A DNA stretch of 14,068 nt from Candidatus Omnitrophota bacterium (GTDB lineage Bacteria; Omnitrophota; Gorgyraeia; S143-82). Position 1 is the first letter of the stretch; the number at the start of each line of letters is the position of its first letter. Location: NCBI GenBank assembly GCA_027065215.1, contig JAMOOT010000085.1:1-14068 (forward strand). Reading direction: 5' to 3'. The position numbers and the translations under genes were made by a program. The notes beneath the pieces are model-generated. The model worked only from the letters and a program-made list of their open reading frames with translations. It made no database searches and was not told where the DNA came from. Positions 1 to 7,061 of this stretch are shown one piece after another.

Positions 1-1
1 T

Positions 2-418
2 AATTGTCAATTTGCTCGATTGATTGGTGAAGAAGAATTTTATAATGCTACCCAGTTTAATGGTGCTATGTTGGATAAATTGGTAAATTTTTCTTCTGTT
101 TTCAGATCAGCGCTGGAGTTTGAAGGAGATGTGATAGAGAGGGATATAAGGTATAAAGATGTTATTTTGCATTTGATTGTGTTTAATATAGAACCACATA
201 AATATGTCGGTGGTATAATCCAGGATGTAACAAATCCGTTTGTGAAAAGAGATGAGGTTATAAAGAGGACTCAATCTGTAATAGAAAAAAATCTCTCCAC
301 GGTCCAAAAAATTGCATTTCTATTAGGAGAAAGCGCTGCGGATATTGAATCTATTTTGGGTTCGATAATAGAATTATTTAAAGAAAGAGAAATAGAGGAA
401 GAGGATATAGATGAATAA
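2..418 (+). CDS. Sensory [FeFe] hydrogenase, C-terminal PAS domain end (5' partial)
   Basis: The frame is open to the left edge, so the first TTG or ATG codons inside the window are not the true start. About 138 residues are visible. They look like a PAS fold: an N-terminal LIGEEEFYNATQFN stretch, then strand-rich RDIRYKDVILHLIVFNI and VGGIIQDVTNP. A C-terminal helical tail (IAFLLGESAADIESILGSIIE) follows, of the kind that ends PAS-bearing group C (sensory) [FeFe] hydrogenases. The hydrogenase domain itself would lie upstream and is not visible; that part is inferred from the tail and from the next gene, a SpoIIE phosphatase, which is the usual partner of phosphatase-linked group C hydrogenases. 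The stop overlaps the next start by 8 bases, so the two are translationally coupled. A free-standing PAS protein is the alternative. Confidence 0.7.
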   Translation, partial: NCQFARLIGEEEFYNATQFNGAMLDKLVNFSSVFRSALEFEGDVIERDIRYKDVILHLIVFNIEPHKYVGGIIQDVTNPFVKRDEVIKRTQSVIEKNLSTVQKIAFLLGESAADIESILGSIIELFKEREIEEEDIDE

Positions 419-1613
419 TGATACTAACCTCTTCATTGAAGTTGCCTCTTCCCAGAAGATAAAATCAGGGGAAAGTATATCCGGAGATACATGTATAATT
501 TCTTCCAATGATAGCAAAAATAGGATAACTCTAATCCTTTCTGATGGATTGGGTAGTGGGATAAAGGCAGCAGTTTTGTCTTCTTTAACAACTTCTATGG
601 CCTTAAGATTATTCCAAAACTGCGGGGATTGTGTTAGTGTTACTGAGACTATTATGAAGACGTTGCCGGTTTGCAGTGTGAGGAAAATAAGCTATGCCAC
701 TTTTACGATGGTTGAGATCCAAGAAAAGAGGTTAGTTAGGGTTGTTGAATATGATAATCCACCAATAGTTGTGTTTAGGGGAGGAGACTTAATAGAGAAG
801 GAGAAGCAATATTTTAAGTTTGAACACCCCATTTTAGGCGAGCAAAAGTTTTCATATATGGAATTTGAATTGCAGTTGGGGGATCGGTTGATTTGTTTCA
901 GTGATGGTGTTACCCAATCTGGAATGGGTGAGAGGAAATATAATTTTGGATGGCAATGGGAAAATGCTGTTTTGTATATCTCTGAAGTAATATCTTCGGA
1001 TCCTGATGTTTCGGCTCGGGACCTATCAGATAAAATAATATCTAAGGCCTGGGCAAATGATGTGTTTCAAGCCAAAGATGATATAACATGTGCCTGTGTG
1101 TATTGTAGGAAACCAAGAAAACTATTGGTAGTGACAGGACCTCCCTATGATGAACAAAAGGATAGTTATATAGCGTATGTACTTAAGAATTATCCTGGGA
1201 AAAAGATAATTTGTGGCGGAACAACTGCAAATATTATTGCTAGAGAACTGGGAAAAGAAATTAAGGTGGATATTAACGATAGATCTGATGATTTGCCTCC
1301 GATTGCATATATGGAGGGGGTGGATTTAGTAACTGAGGGAGTAATTACTTTGAGTAAATTATTTAGAAGATTAGAATCGCTGAATCAAGTATCTATGCAA
1401 GGTGTATTGAGGCCCTCGAATTTGATTGATAAAATGGCATTGTTATTTCTTCATAGTGATGTTATTTGTTTTTTGGTAGGGACACGGATCAATGAAATGC
1501 ACCAAAATCCAGATTTGCCAGTTGAGTTAGATATAAGGCGTAATATAGTTAGGCGAATTAAAGAGATATTAGAACGCAGATTTTTAAAAGAGGTACAAAT
1601 AGAATTTGTTTGA
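411..1613 (+). CDS. SpoIIE/PP2C-family serine phosphatase with extra C-terminal domain, hydrogenase-linked
   Basis: This 400-residue protein is predicted to remove phosphate from serine or threonine residues of a partner protein. Residues 1-235 carry PP2C/SpoIIE metal-binding motifs: GD at 25-26, LSDGLGSG (D45), FSDGVTQSG (D165) and KDDIT (D223/D224). All the expected acidic residues are present, so the enzyme should be active. Residues about 236-400 form a second domain that I do not recognise, starting KLLVVTGPPYDEQ and containing CGGTTANIIARELG and VDLVTEGVITL. No membrane segment is seen. The start overlaps the sensory hydrogenase stop by 8 bases, so signal input is probably direct from that PAS/hydrogenase sensor. 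The phosphoprotein target is not identifiable here; an anti-sigma-antagonist-like protein elsewhere is the usual pattern for this phosphatase family. Confidence 0.87.
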   Translation: MNNDTNLFIEVASSQKIKSGESISGDTCIISSNDSKNRITLILSDGLGSGIKAAVLSSLTTSMALRLFQNCGDCVSVTETIMKTLPVCSVRKISYATFTMVEIQEKRLVRVVEYDNPPIVVFRGGDLIEKEKQYFKFEHPILGEQKFSYMEFELQLGDRLICFSDGVTQSGMGERKYNFGWQWENAVLYISEVISSDPDVSARDLSDKIISKAWANDVFQAKDDITCACVYCRKPRKLLVVTGPPYDEQKDSYIAYVLKNYPGKKIICGGTTANIIARELGKEIKVDINDRSDDLPPIAYMEGVDLVTEGVITLSKLFRRLESLNQVSMQGVLRPSNLIDKMALLFLHSDVICFLVGTRINEMHQNPDLPVELDIRRNIVRRIKEILERRFLKEVQIEFV

Positions 1614-1637
1614 AATGTTAGATTAGGAGGGAGAATT

Positions 1638-1904
1638 ATGAAGAAGAAAATTACAGTTCAAATTTGTACTGGGACAAATTGCTATGTGTTTGGGGGAGCA
1701 AACTTATTAGATTTAGAAAAAAATCTACCTTCAGAGGTCAAAGAGAAAGTTGAAGTAAAAGGGGCTACGTGTCTTGGCTTTTGCAAGGATAAAAAGTATG
1801 GGAAGGCTCCATTTGTTTTGGTGGAGGATGAACTGGTTTCAGAAGCAGATGTGCATAAGGTTATAAAAAAGGTAATGCAGTATGTGGATAAAGTAGTGGA
1901 TTGA
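1638..1904 (+). CDS. Thioredoxin-like [2Fe-2S] ferredoxin (NuoE/HndA C-terminal type)
   Basis: This small 88-residue protein corresponds to the C-terminal thioredoxin-fold [2Fe-2S] domain of the 24-kDa subunit of complex I and NAD-linked hydrogenases. The four cluster cysteines are visible as C10-x4-C15 and C45-x3-C49 (CTGTNC and CLGFC). The N-terminal helical part of full NuoE is missing, so it is a stand-alone domain rather than a truncated gene. A strong Shine-Dalgarno (AGGAGGG, 1625-1631) precedes the ATG. It lies 24 bases after the phosphatase and 35 bases before the group B hydrogenase. It probably shuttles electrons to or from one of the two hydrogenases, but which one cannot be told from sequence. 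Confidence 0.88.
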   Translation: MKKKITVQICTGTNCYVFGGANLLDLEKNLPSEVKEKVEVKGATCLGFCKDKKYGKAPFVLVEDELVSEADVHKVIKKVMQYVDKVVD

Positions 1905-1939
1905 TCTTAAACCCAAGTTTATGGTAATCGGAGGTTGAG

Positions 1940-3382
1940 ATGGTAGATAATAATGCGATTAGAATAAAGAGGGAACTAATTACTAAGATCTCTCAACTTG
2001 CGTTTGAAGGAAGATTAGTTGAGGAAATAGATAAAGTCCCTATTGAGAAATTTCCAAAGGGTGGCATATCTACCCGTTGTTGTGTGTATAAGTCAAGGGC
2101 GATCACTAAATATAGGATAATGGCTTTGCTTGGATTCAGAGTGGAAGATGAGGAAGATGAATTAAAAGCACTTTCCGAATATGCCAAAGAAGGTTTAGAT
2201 AGACAAAATGTTAGCCCTCATGTTTTGACTGTGATAGATGAGGCGTGTAGTGCTTGTGTTAGAGTAAATTATTTTGTAACAAATGCTTGTAAAGGGTGTT
2301 TAGCCAGGCCATGTGTTATTAATTGTCCTAAAGGTGCAATAGAGATAAGAGACGGACAGGCTCATATTAATCCTGATAAGTGTGTAAATTGTGGCCTGTG
2401 TATGAAGGTCTGTCCCTATCATGCGATAATATATGTCCCTGTACCTTGTGAAGATATTTGCCCAGTTGGAGCAATATCAAAGGATGAAACTGGTAAAGAA
2501 CATATTGATTATGAAAAGTGTATTTATTGTGGGAAGTGTATGGTAGTGTGTCCATTTAGTGCTATTGTTGAGTGTTCCCAACTTATAGATGTTATTAAAC
2601 ACCTCAAGTCAGATCGTAAGGTTATAGCCTTGTTTGCGCCTGCTTTGGTGGGACAGTTTCAATCTCCAATGGAGAAAATAGCAGGGGCAATCATAGAACT
2701 TGGTTTTGATGATGTCTATGAAGTCGCCCTTGGCGCGGAAGTAACTGCCCATAACGAGGCTATTGAATTTAAAGAAAAGATTTTAGAGGGAGAAAACAGG
2801 TTTATGACGTCTTCTTGTTGCCCTGCTTATGTGGAGATGGTGAAGAAACATATCCCCGAGTTGAAATCTTTTGTTTCAACAACACGTTCACCAATGCATT
2901 ATACTGCTCAGATGTTGAGGGAAAACTTCCCGAATGCAATTTTGGTATTTATTAGCCCTTGTGTCGCTAAAAGGAATGAGGCGTTAAATGATGAATATGT
3001 TGATTATGTAGTTTCTTTTGAAGAACTTGGGTGTATGTTTATTGCAAAAGGAATCGACGTGGATAGTGCCGAGGAGTATGTACCCAAACAGAGAGCGTAT
3101 AAGAGTGGTCGAGGATTCCCTGTCATAGGGGGAGTGTCAGAGGCTTTGAAGTATTATTTGTCTGATGACGACAAACAAAAACTCAGCCCTATGACTATTG
3201 ATGGGATTAATAAAAAGTCCATAAATTTATTGAAAAGTATGGTAAATAGGCCACTACCAAATGTGAATTTTGTTGAAGCAATGGCCTGTGAGGGAGGATG
3301 TGTGGGTGGCCCTACAGTAATAAGTCTGCCTAAGATAGCCTCTTCTAAGATTAAAAGGTGGATAGAAAGCAATAATAAATAA
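1940..3382 (+). CDS. [FeFe] hydrogenase, group B, with N-terminal 4Fe-4S ferredoxin domains
   Basis: This cytoplasmic 480-residue monomeric hydrogenase is predicted to interconvert protons and H2 with ferredoxin-type carriers. The N-terminal RCCVYKSRAI (46-55) and the overall length fit the group B1/B3 family. Cysteine clusters follow: C117/C120/C125/C129, C148/C151/C154/C158 and C194/C197/C200/C204, with extra cysteines at 103, 106, 170 and 174, giving at least three [4Fe-4S] sites. The H-cluster motifs are L1 TSSCCPAY (C293, C294), L2 SPCVAKRNE (C341, E347) and L3 ACEGGCVGGP (C450, C454). These supply all four ligand cysteines plus the proton-relay cysteine and glutamate. There is no C-terminal PAS domain, so this is likely the catalytic enzyme of the operon. 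SD GGAGGT lies at 1930-1935, 4 bases from the ATG. Confidence 0.92.
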   Translation: MVDNNAIRIKRELITKISQLAFEGRLVEEIDKVPIEKFPKGGISTRCCVYKSRAITKYRIMALLGFRVEDEEDELKALSEYAKEGLDRQNVSPHVLTVIDEACSACVRVNYFVTNACKGCLARPCVINCPKGAIEIRDGQAHINPDKCVNCGLCMKVCPYHAIIYVPVPCEDICPVGAISKDETGKEHIDYEKCIYCGKCMVVCPFSAIVECSQLIDVIKHLKSDRKVIALFAPALVGQFQSPMEKIAGAIIELGFDDVYEVALGAEVTAHNEAIEFKEKILEGENRFMTSSCCPAYVEMVKKHIPELKSFVSTTRSPMHYTAQMLRENFPNAILVFISPCVAKRNEALNDEYVDYVVSFEELGCMFIAKGIDVDSAEEYVPKQRAYKSGRGFPVIGGVSEALKYYLSDDDKQKLSPMTIDGINKKSINLLKSMVNRPLPNVNFVEAMACEGGCVGGPTVISLPKIASSKIKRWIESNNK

Positions 3383-3398
3383 GATAGATTTTATCGTT

Positions 3399-3450
3399 AT
3401 AGAACATAGCGTGGACACTGTTCTATTGGTCATCCCTATAGTGTTGTCCA
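3399..3450 (+). promoter_or_regulatory. Pair of mutually exclusive hairpins after the hydrogenase gene
   Basis: An 8-bp inverted repeat, ATAGAACA (3399-3406) and TGTTCTAT (3419-3426), flanks a 12-base loop. A second pairing, TGGACA (3412-3417) with TGTCCA (3445-3450) plus CTAT (3423-3426) with ATAG (3438-3441), uses the same middle bases. The two stems cannot form together. No T-tract follows either stem, so neither looks like a standard intrinsic terminator. The structure may stabilise the 3' end of the hydrogenase mRNA or act as an operator. Confidence 0.3.
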
Positions 3451-3540
3451 ATCTTTGTTGGCAGTAGTGAGAAACATGGGAGAAACACCCTAATCTGTTG
3501 GAACGGTGGCTATGCTAATCTCTTTTCCTTTTTTTATCCC

Positions 3541-3571
3541 TTGACAAACTGGGAGGGTAGGGCAGGATAAT
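3541..3571 (+). promoter_or_regulatory. Sigma70-like promoter for the glycosyltransferase cassette
   Basis: A perfect -35 (TTGACA, 3541-3546) is followed after 19 bases by GATAAT (3566-3571), a 5/6 match to the -10 consensus. The 19-base spacer is longer than the ideal 17. Transcription would begin near 3578, leaving a leader of about 33 bases before the ATG at 3611. This would make the three-gene cassette independent of the hydrogenase operon. Confidence 0.5.
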
Positions 3572-3610
3572 ATCTACATACAGTTATTAGATTATTTAGG
3601 TGAGCAGAAT

Positions 3611-4951
3611 ATGTTAAAGACAACACCAACACAAGTATCTCAAATAAAAATATCAATGGGAGAAAAGAAATTGAAGATTCTTTTTATACCAGAAGTAGTA
3701 ACTGATGCTCATCTTTATCGAACGTTAACCCTGGCTCAGAGTATAAAAACTAAGTATAATGTCATCTTTGCTGCTTCAGAATATGTTAGAGAAATTATAG
3801 AAAAAGAAAGTATTCCCTTTTTCTCTATCCCAACTATGAAACGCGAAGAATTTCTTTTTAGATTAGATAAAGGGAAACCTATATATACTATGGATATATT
3901 GAAGAATTATGTTACTTCCGAATTGCTTTTATTTGATAACGTTTCTCCAGATATTGTAATAGGAGATTTCAGACTATCGTTAAGTATTTCATGTGAACAC
4001 TGGGGAGTACCATATGTGAATATTGTAAATGCTCATTGGTCACCGTTCTATAAACAAATATTTTCTCTACCTGATACTATAGATATAAAGAAAGTATTAG
4101 GGGATAGAATAAGTACCTCTTTATTTTTGCTGCTTAAACCCATAATATTTAGAACACAGGTAAAGGCCATAAACGAATTAAGAAAGCAATTTGGCCTGTC
4201 AGGTATAGGAGAATTAAGGGAGGTATATACTTATGGCACATACACTCTGTATCCAGATGTGCCATCTTTGTTCCCGACGCGACAGTTACCCAAAAATCAT
4301 ATGTTTATAGGACCTATAATGTACCAGTCACCAACTCCCATGCCTGAATGGTGGGAAAAATGTATAAGCGCAAAAAAAACTTTGATATATATATCCTTAG
4401 GCTCAAGTGGAGATCCAAGCCTTTATCATTCTATTCTCACTACAATAAAAAATTTACCAGTAATAGGTATTGTATCTACATCTAATAAATATCAGCCAGA
4501 ACCTGATATAAAAGAGGCGGAAAACATATTCATAGCAAATTACTTACCTGCTATGGATATTATTAAAGAGTCCTCTCTTGTAATCTGTAATGGGGGCTCG
4601 GGTACTGTGTATCAGGCGCTATCATGTGGAGTACCTGTAATAGGATTACCGAGAAATATGGATCAATATCTTATAATGAACCAATTAGAAAAGTCAAATT
4701 ACGGGAAGTTAATCAGAAAGGGAGATTGTTACAAGAAGAATCTAAGGGAAACCATCATAACACTACTTGAAGACAAAAAGATAAAAGAAAATGTTTATAG
4801 AATATCTAAGGAAATTAAAAGGTATGATGCTATAAAAAATTTCGGTATATTTTTAAAGTCCTTAGAGCATACTATTTCATCCGACAGACAAGAGATTAAG
4901 GATCAAGACCTCCTGACTCTTAATAAGGATGAGGGAGAATATGTTGTCTAA
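3611..4951 (+). CDS. GT1-like (UGT/GT-B fold) glycosyltransferase
   Basis: This 446-residue enzyme is predicted to transfer a sugar from an NDP-sugar donor to an unknown acceptor. The N-terminal acceptor domain begins KILFIPEVVTDAHLYRTLTLA (about 22-42), the Rossmann-like opening of GT-B enzymes. The donor domain starts at TLIYISLGSSG (257-267). It carries the family signature at 326-352: CNGGSGT, ALSCGVPVIGLP and DQ. The first residue of the usual HGG motif is Asn here. No signal peptide or membrane helix is evident. AGGTGA at 3598-3603 supports the ATG at 3611; a second ATG at 3656 has no SD. Its last 11 bases overlap the next gene. Macrolide or glycolipid glycosyltransferases of the same fold are the nearest functional analogies; the acceptor is not deducible. 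Confidence 0.85.
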   Translation: MLKTTPTQVSQIKISMGEKKLKILFIPEVVTDAHLYRTLTLAQSIKTKYNVIFAASEYVREIIEKESIPFFSIPTMKREEFLFRLDKGKPIYTMDILKNYVTSELLLFDNVSPDIVIGDFRLSLSISCEHWGVPYVNIVNAHWSPFYKQIFSLPDTIDIKKVLGDRISTSLFLLLKPIIFRTQVKAINELRKQFGLSGIGELREVYTYGTYTLYPDVPSLFPTRQLPKNHMFIGPIMYQSPTPMPEWWEKCISAKKTLIYISLGSSGDPSLYHSILTTIKNLPVIGIVSTSNKYQPEPDIKEAENIFIANYLPAMDIIKESSLVICNGGSGTVYQALSCGVPVIGLPRNMDQYLIMNQLEKSNYGKLIRKGDCYKKNLRETIITLLEDKKIKENVYRISKEIKRYDAIKNFGIFLKSLEHTISSDRQEIKDQDLLTLNKDEGEYVV

Positions 4952-5882
4952 AATATTAAAAATAAGAATATTTGACATAGAAGTGACTAATCATTGTAAT
5001 CTAAAATGTAAATTTTGCCCAAGAGATAATATCGTATTAAAAGGATTTATGAGTTTGGAGACTTTCAGTAGTTTCCTGCGGAATACTAAATTAAAATCTA
5101 CAGATTCATTATCATTTGTAGGGCTCGGAGAACCTCTATTGCATCCAGATTTACCGAGATTTGTAAAGATGGCAAAAGAAATGTATCCACATGTAACCGT
5201 ATGGATTACTACTAACGGTACGCTTCTTGATGTTGAGTTGTTACATAAGTTAATAAATGCTGGGACAGATGTGATCGATATAAGTTTCAATGGCATTAAT
5301 AAAGAGGAATATGAAAATACAATGCGAGGGGCTATATTTGAAGATGTGATAAAAAATATAGAGACCGCTGTTTGTGAAACCAGAGGTACCAGAACAAAGG
5401 TACAGGTAAATTCCGTTATTACAGAAGAAAATAAAGGTAATATAGACAAAATAAAAAATTTTTTTAGGGAGAAAGGAGTGGAGCGTTTTCAAATTCGTAT
5501 GTTGCATAACAGAGGTGGTTCCATAACATCTAACTCTAAACGACTTAAAGATTATAATACTTGTTGGATATTCAAAATCATAACCTTCATATGTTGGAAT
5601 GGAGATGTAGTATATTGTTCCAATGATACAAACCGCACCAGAATAATTGGGAATATAAAAACAGATACATTTAAAGAGATAGAAAAGAAGAAAGCAATTA
5701 TCATTAGAAATAATCTTTGGTTAGAAAATTGTCATGTATGTACAGATATATGGAGAGAAAAATTACCTCATTATCTTGATAAAAAAATAGTGGAAGAATG
5801 TGCTTACAGGTTTATTCGTGTTGTGACAGAGATCAAAACCCCTATTAAAAAGTTGATGAAAATTCGATCCAATGACCAATAA
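4941..5882 (+). CDS. Radical SAM enzyme with SPASM-like C-terminal domain
   Basis: With the ATG at 4941 the protein has 313 residues. The radical SAM cluster motif C19-x3-C23-x2-C26 (CNLKCKFC) follows the opening FDIEVTNH. GLGEPLL matches the SAM-binding GGEP motif, and WITTNGT and DISFNG are typical TIM-barrel strands. The C-terminal part has the SPASM pattern: CW at 208, ICWNGDVVYCSND (C218, C226), GNI, and CHVC (C264, C267), so one or two auxiliary [4Fe-4S] clusters are likely. An in-frame ATG at 4929 would add four residues, but GAGGGAG (4931-4937) sits before 4941 and favours the later start. It overlaps the glycosyltransferase stop. SPASM enzymes modify peptides, sugars or protein side chains; no precursor peptide is visible next to it, so a carbohydrate or small-molecule substrate seems more likely. 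Confidence 0.85.
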   Translation: MLSKILKIRIFDIEVTNHCNLKCKFCPRDNIVLKGFMSLETFSSFLRNTKLKSTDSLSFVGLGEPLLHPDLPRFVKMAKEMYPHVTVWITTNGTLLDVELLHKLINAGTDVIDISFNGINKEEYENTMRGAIFEDVIKNIETAVCETRGTRTKVQVNSVITEENKGNIDKIKNFFREKGVERFQIRMLHNRGGSITSNSKRLKDYNTCWIFKIITFICWNGDVVYCSNDTNRTRIIGNIKTDTFKEIEKKKAIIIRNNLWLENCHVCTDIWREKLPHYLDKKIVEECAYRFIRVVTEIKTPIKKLMKIRSNDQ

Positions 5883-5901
5883 CTAAACAAATATATCTAA
5901 C

Positions 5902-6771
5902 ATGAATAAAGGCAAATATTTTTGTCCTATTTGTAATTCTTGTAAAGAAAACATAGAGGATATCTGTATAGGAAAGGCTAAAGGGAATACTGCCAGATTT
6001 AGAAACAAGGAATTCTATGTATGGAAATGTCCAGAGTGTGGAACCATAATATCTATGGATAGAGTAGACTTTAAGGATATATATAAAGACTATATCCTAA
6101 ATAAGAGAACTATGGACTTTTTTGGGAAAATAACCCTGAATAATTTACTTAAAAGATTGAAAAAATGCGGATTAGAGAAAGAACACCTTATTCTGGATTA
6201 TGGCTGTGGAAGTGGGTTATTTGTAGATCTCTTAAAACAATCCGGTTATAAATTTGCCTTTGGATTTGATCCATATGTCAAGGAATTTTCACAAAGACCC
6301 AATAGAAAGTTTGATTTTATCATATTAAATGATGTGATAGAACATGTAGATGATCCCAGAGATCTTGTGAAAGATTGTATAACATTATTGAAACCCAAAG
6401 GGAGAATATACATAGGTACGGCAGATTCTGATGGAATTGATATGAAGTCTCTGGATTCGCATAGGACACAATTACATCTCCCATATCATAGGGTTATTAT
6501 AAACAAGAATATATTATTACAGTTGGGGGAAGAATTTAATCTGAAGGTTATCAAAGTATATATCAGATCTTATATGGATACTTTGGTCCCATTTGTAAAT
6601 TACAGATTTTTGGATGAATTTAATAAATCACTTGGATACAATATGGAAGATGCATTTAACCCAGCATCGACCAAAATACTTCTAAGAAAACCACATTTAC
6701 TTTTTTTTGCTTTTTTGGGGTTCTTCTTCCCATCGGCTTATGAGCCAGCAGTAATATTTCAAAAAGAGTAA
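5902..6771 (+). CDS. Zinc-ribbon class I SAM-dependent methyltransferase
   Basis: The 289-residue protein has two parts. Residues 1-50 hold a zinc-ribbon-like CPIC (C8, C11) and CPEC (C43, C46). The class I methyltransferase core follows: motif I LDYGCGSG (98-105), the acidic residue ending motif II in GFDP (D123), ILNDVIEHVDDP (141-152), and LLKPKGRIYIGT. It is a Methyltransf_23-like enzyme. The C-terminal end (about 265-282) is strongly hydrophobic (LLFFAFLGFFFP) and may touch the membrane. It starts 19 bases after the radical SAM gene with no good Shine-Dalgarno, which suggests reinitiation or low expression. Similar zinc-ribbon methyltransferases occur in surface-glycan and deoxysugar clusters; the substrate here is unknown. 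Confidence 0.85.
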   Translation: MNKGKYFCPICNSCKENIEDICIGKAKGNTARFRNKEFYVWKCPECGTIISMDRVDFKDIYKDYILNKRTMDFFGKITLNNLLKRLKKCGLEKEHLILDYGCGSGLFVDLLKQSGYKFAFGFDPYVKEFSQRPNRKFDFIILNDVIEHVDDPRDLVKDCITLLKPKGRIYIGTADSDGIDMKSLDSHRTQLHLPYHRVIINKNILLQLGEEFNLKVIKVYIRSYMDTLVPFVNYRFLDEFNKSLGYNMEDAFNPASTKILLRKPHLLFFAFLGFFFPSAYEPAVIFQKE

Positions 6772-6791
6772 AACCGAAAAGAGTGAAATCG
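6762..6791 (+). repeat. Tandem 15-bp direct repeat over the methyltransferase stop
   Basis: AAAAGAGTAAAACCG (6762-6776) is followed directly by AAAAGAGTGAAATCG (6777-6791), with two mismatches. The first copy includes the methyltransferase TAA. This could be a slippage product; no function is evident. Confidence 0.5.
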
Positions 6792-6875
6792 TAAGAGGTT
6801 GAACATGTTATATTATTGTCAATATGCAGCGATTTCTTATATGTAAGTTTTGCTTAAAACATCTCTGAAAGATAG

Positions 6876-6904
6876 TTGAGGAATGTGGCGATAACCTATA
6901 TAAT
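6876..6904 (+). promoter_or_regulatory. Candidate sigma70-like promoter in the gap before tRNA-Val
   Basis: TTGAGG (6876-6881, 4/6 to consensus) and a perfect TATAAT (6899-6904) are separated by exactly 17 bases. It would make a transcript entering the tRNA-Val/COG1579 unit from about 150 bases upstream. The gap 6772-7018 otherwise holds no recognised gene. Confidence 0.35.
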
Positions 6905-6992
6905 GAAAAAGAAGAATTTTTCGTTATGCTTCACTTGGCTCTTGGGGATATTATACCAAATCCCAGGTATTACCGTTGTATTTGCGGTTTAA
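6903..6992 (+). other. Possible 29-residue hydrophobic small ORF
   Basis: ATG at 6903 opens a frame ending at TAA 6990-6992. The product starts MKKKNF, is rich in hydrophobic and aromatic residues after that (including TWLLGILY), and ends TVVFAV. It has the shape of a signal sequence or a tiny membrane protein. The only SD-like bases (GAGGAA, 6879-6884) lie 18 bases upstream, too far, and the ATG overlaps the TATAAT of the candidate promoter. Both cannot be right for one transcript, so this is a weak call. Confidence 0.12.
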
Positions 6993-7018
6993 AAGTTATA
7001 AGATCTTCCTTGACGGTA

Positions 7019-7048
7019 TTGACAATAGTAATTGATTGATGGTATCTT
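7019..7048 (+). promoter_or_regulatory. Promoter for tRNA-Val and the genes after it
   Basis: TTGACA (7019-7024) is followed by an 18-base spacer and TATCTT (7043-7048, 4/6). Transcription would begin near 7055, just before the tRNA at 7062. A second -35-like TTGACG sits at 7010-7015 but has no matching -10. Confidence 0.45.
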
Positions 7049-7061
7049 CATTGTTAGTTTT

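Noticed and set aside
20..418. TTG at 20 as the true start of the first gene
   Set aside because: The frame stays open to position 2 with coding-like residues (NCQFAR), and the PAS fold is cut at its N-terminus, so the gene begins upstream of the window.
3519..3540. T-rich run as an intrinsic terminator
   Set aside because: No stable stem lies directly before the T-rich stretch.
4991..5449. 152-residue open frame on the minus strand
   Set aside because: It lies fully opposite the radical SAM gene, whose motifs are clear; the antisense product shows no recognisable domain.
6940..6966. Minus-strand promoter (TATAAT on the reverse strand)
   Set aside because: No coding region on the minus strand is available for it to drive and no -35 partner is convincing.
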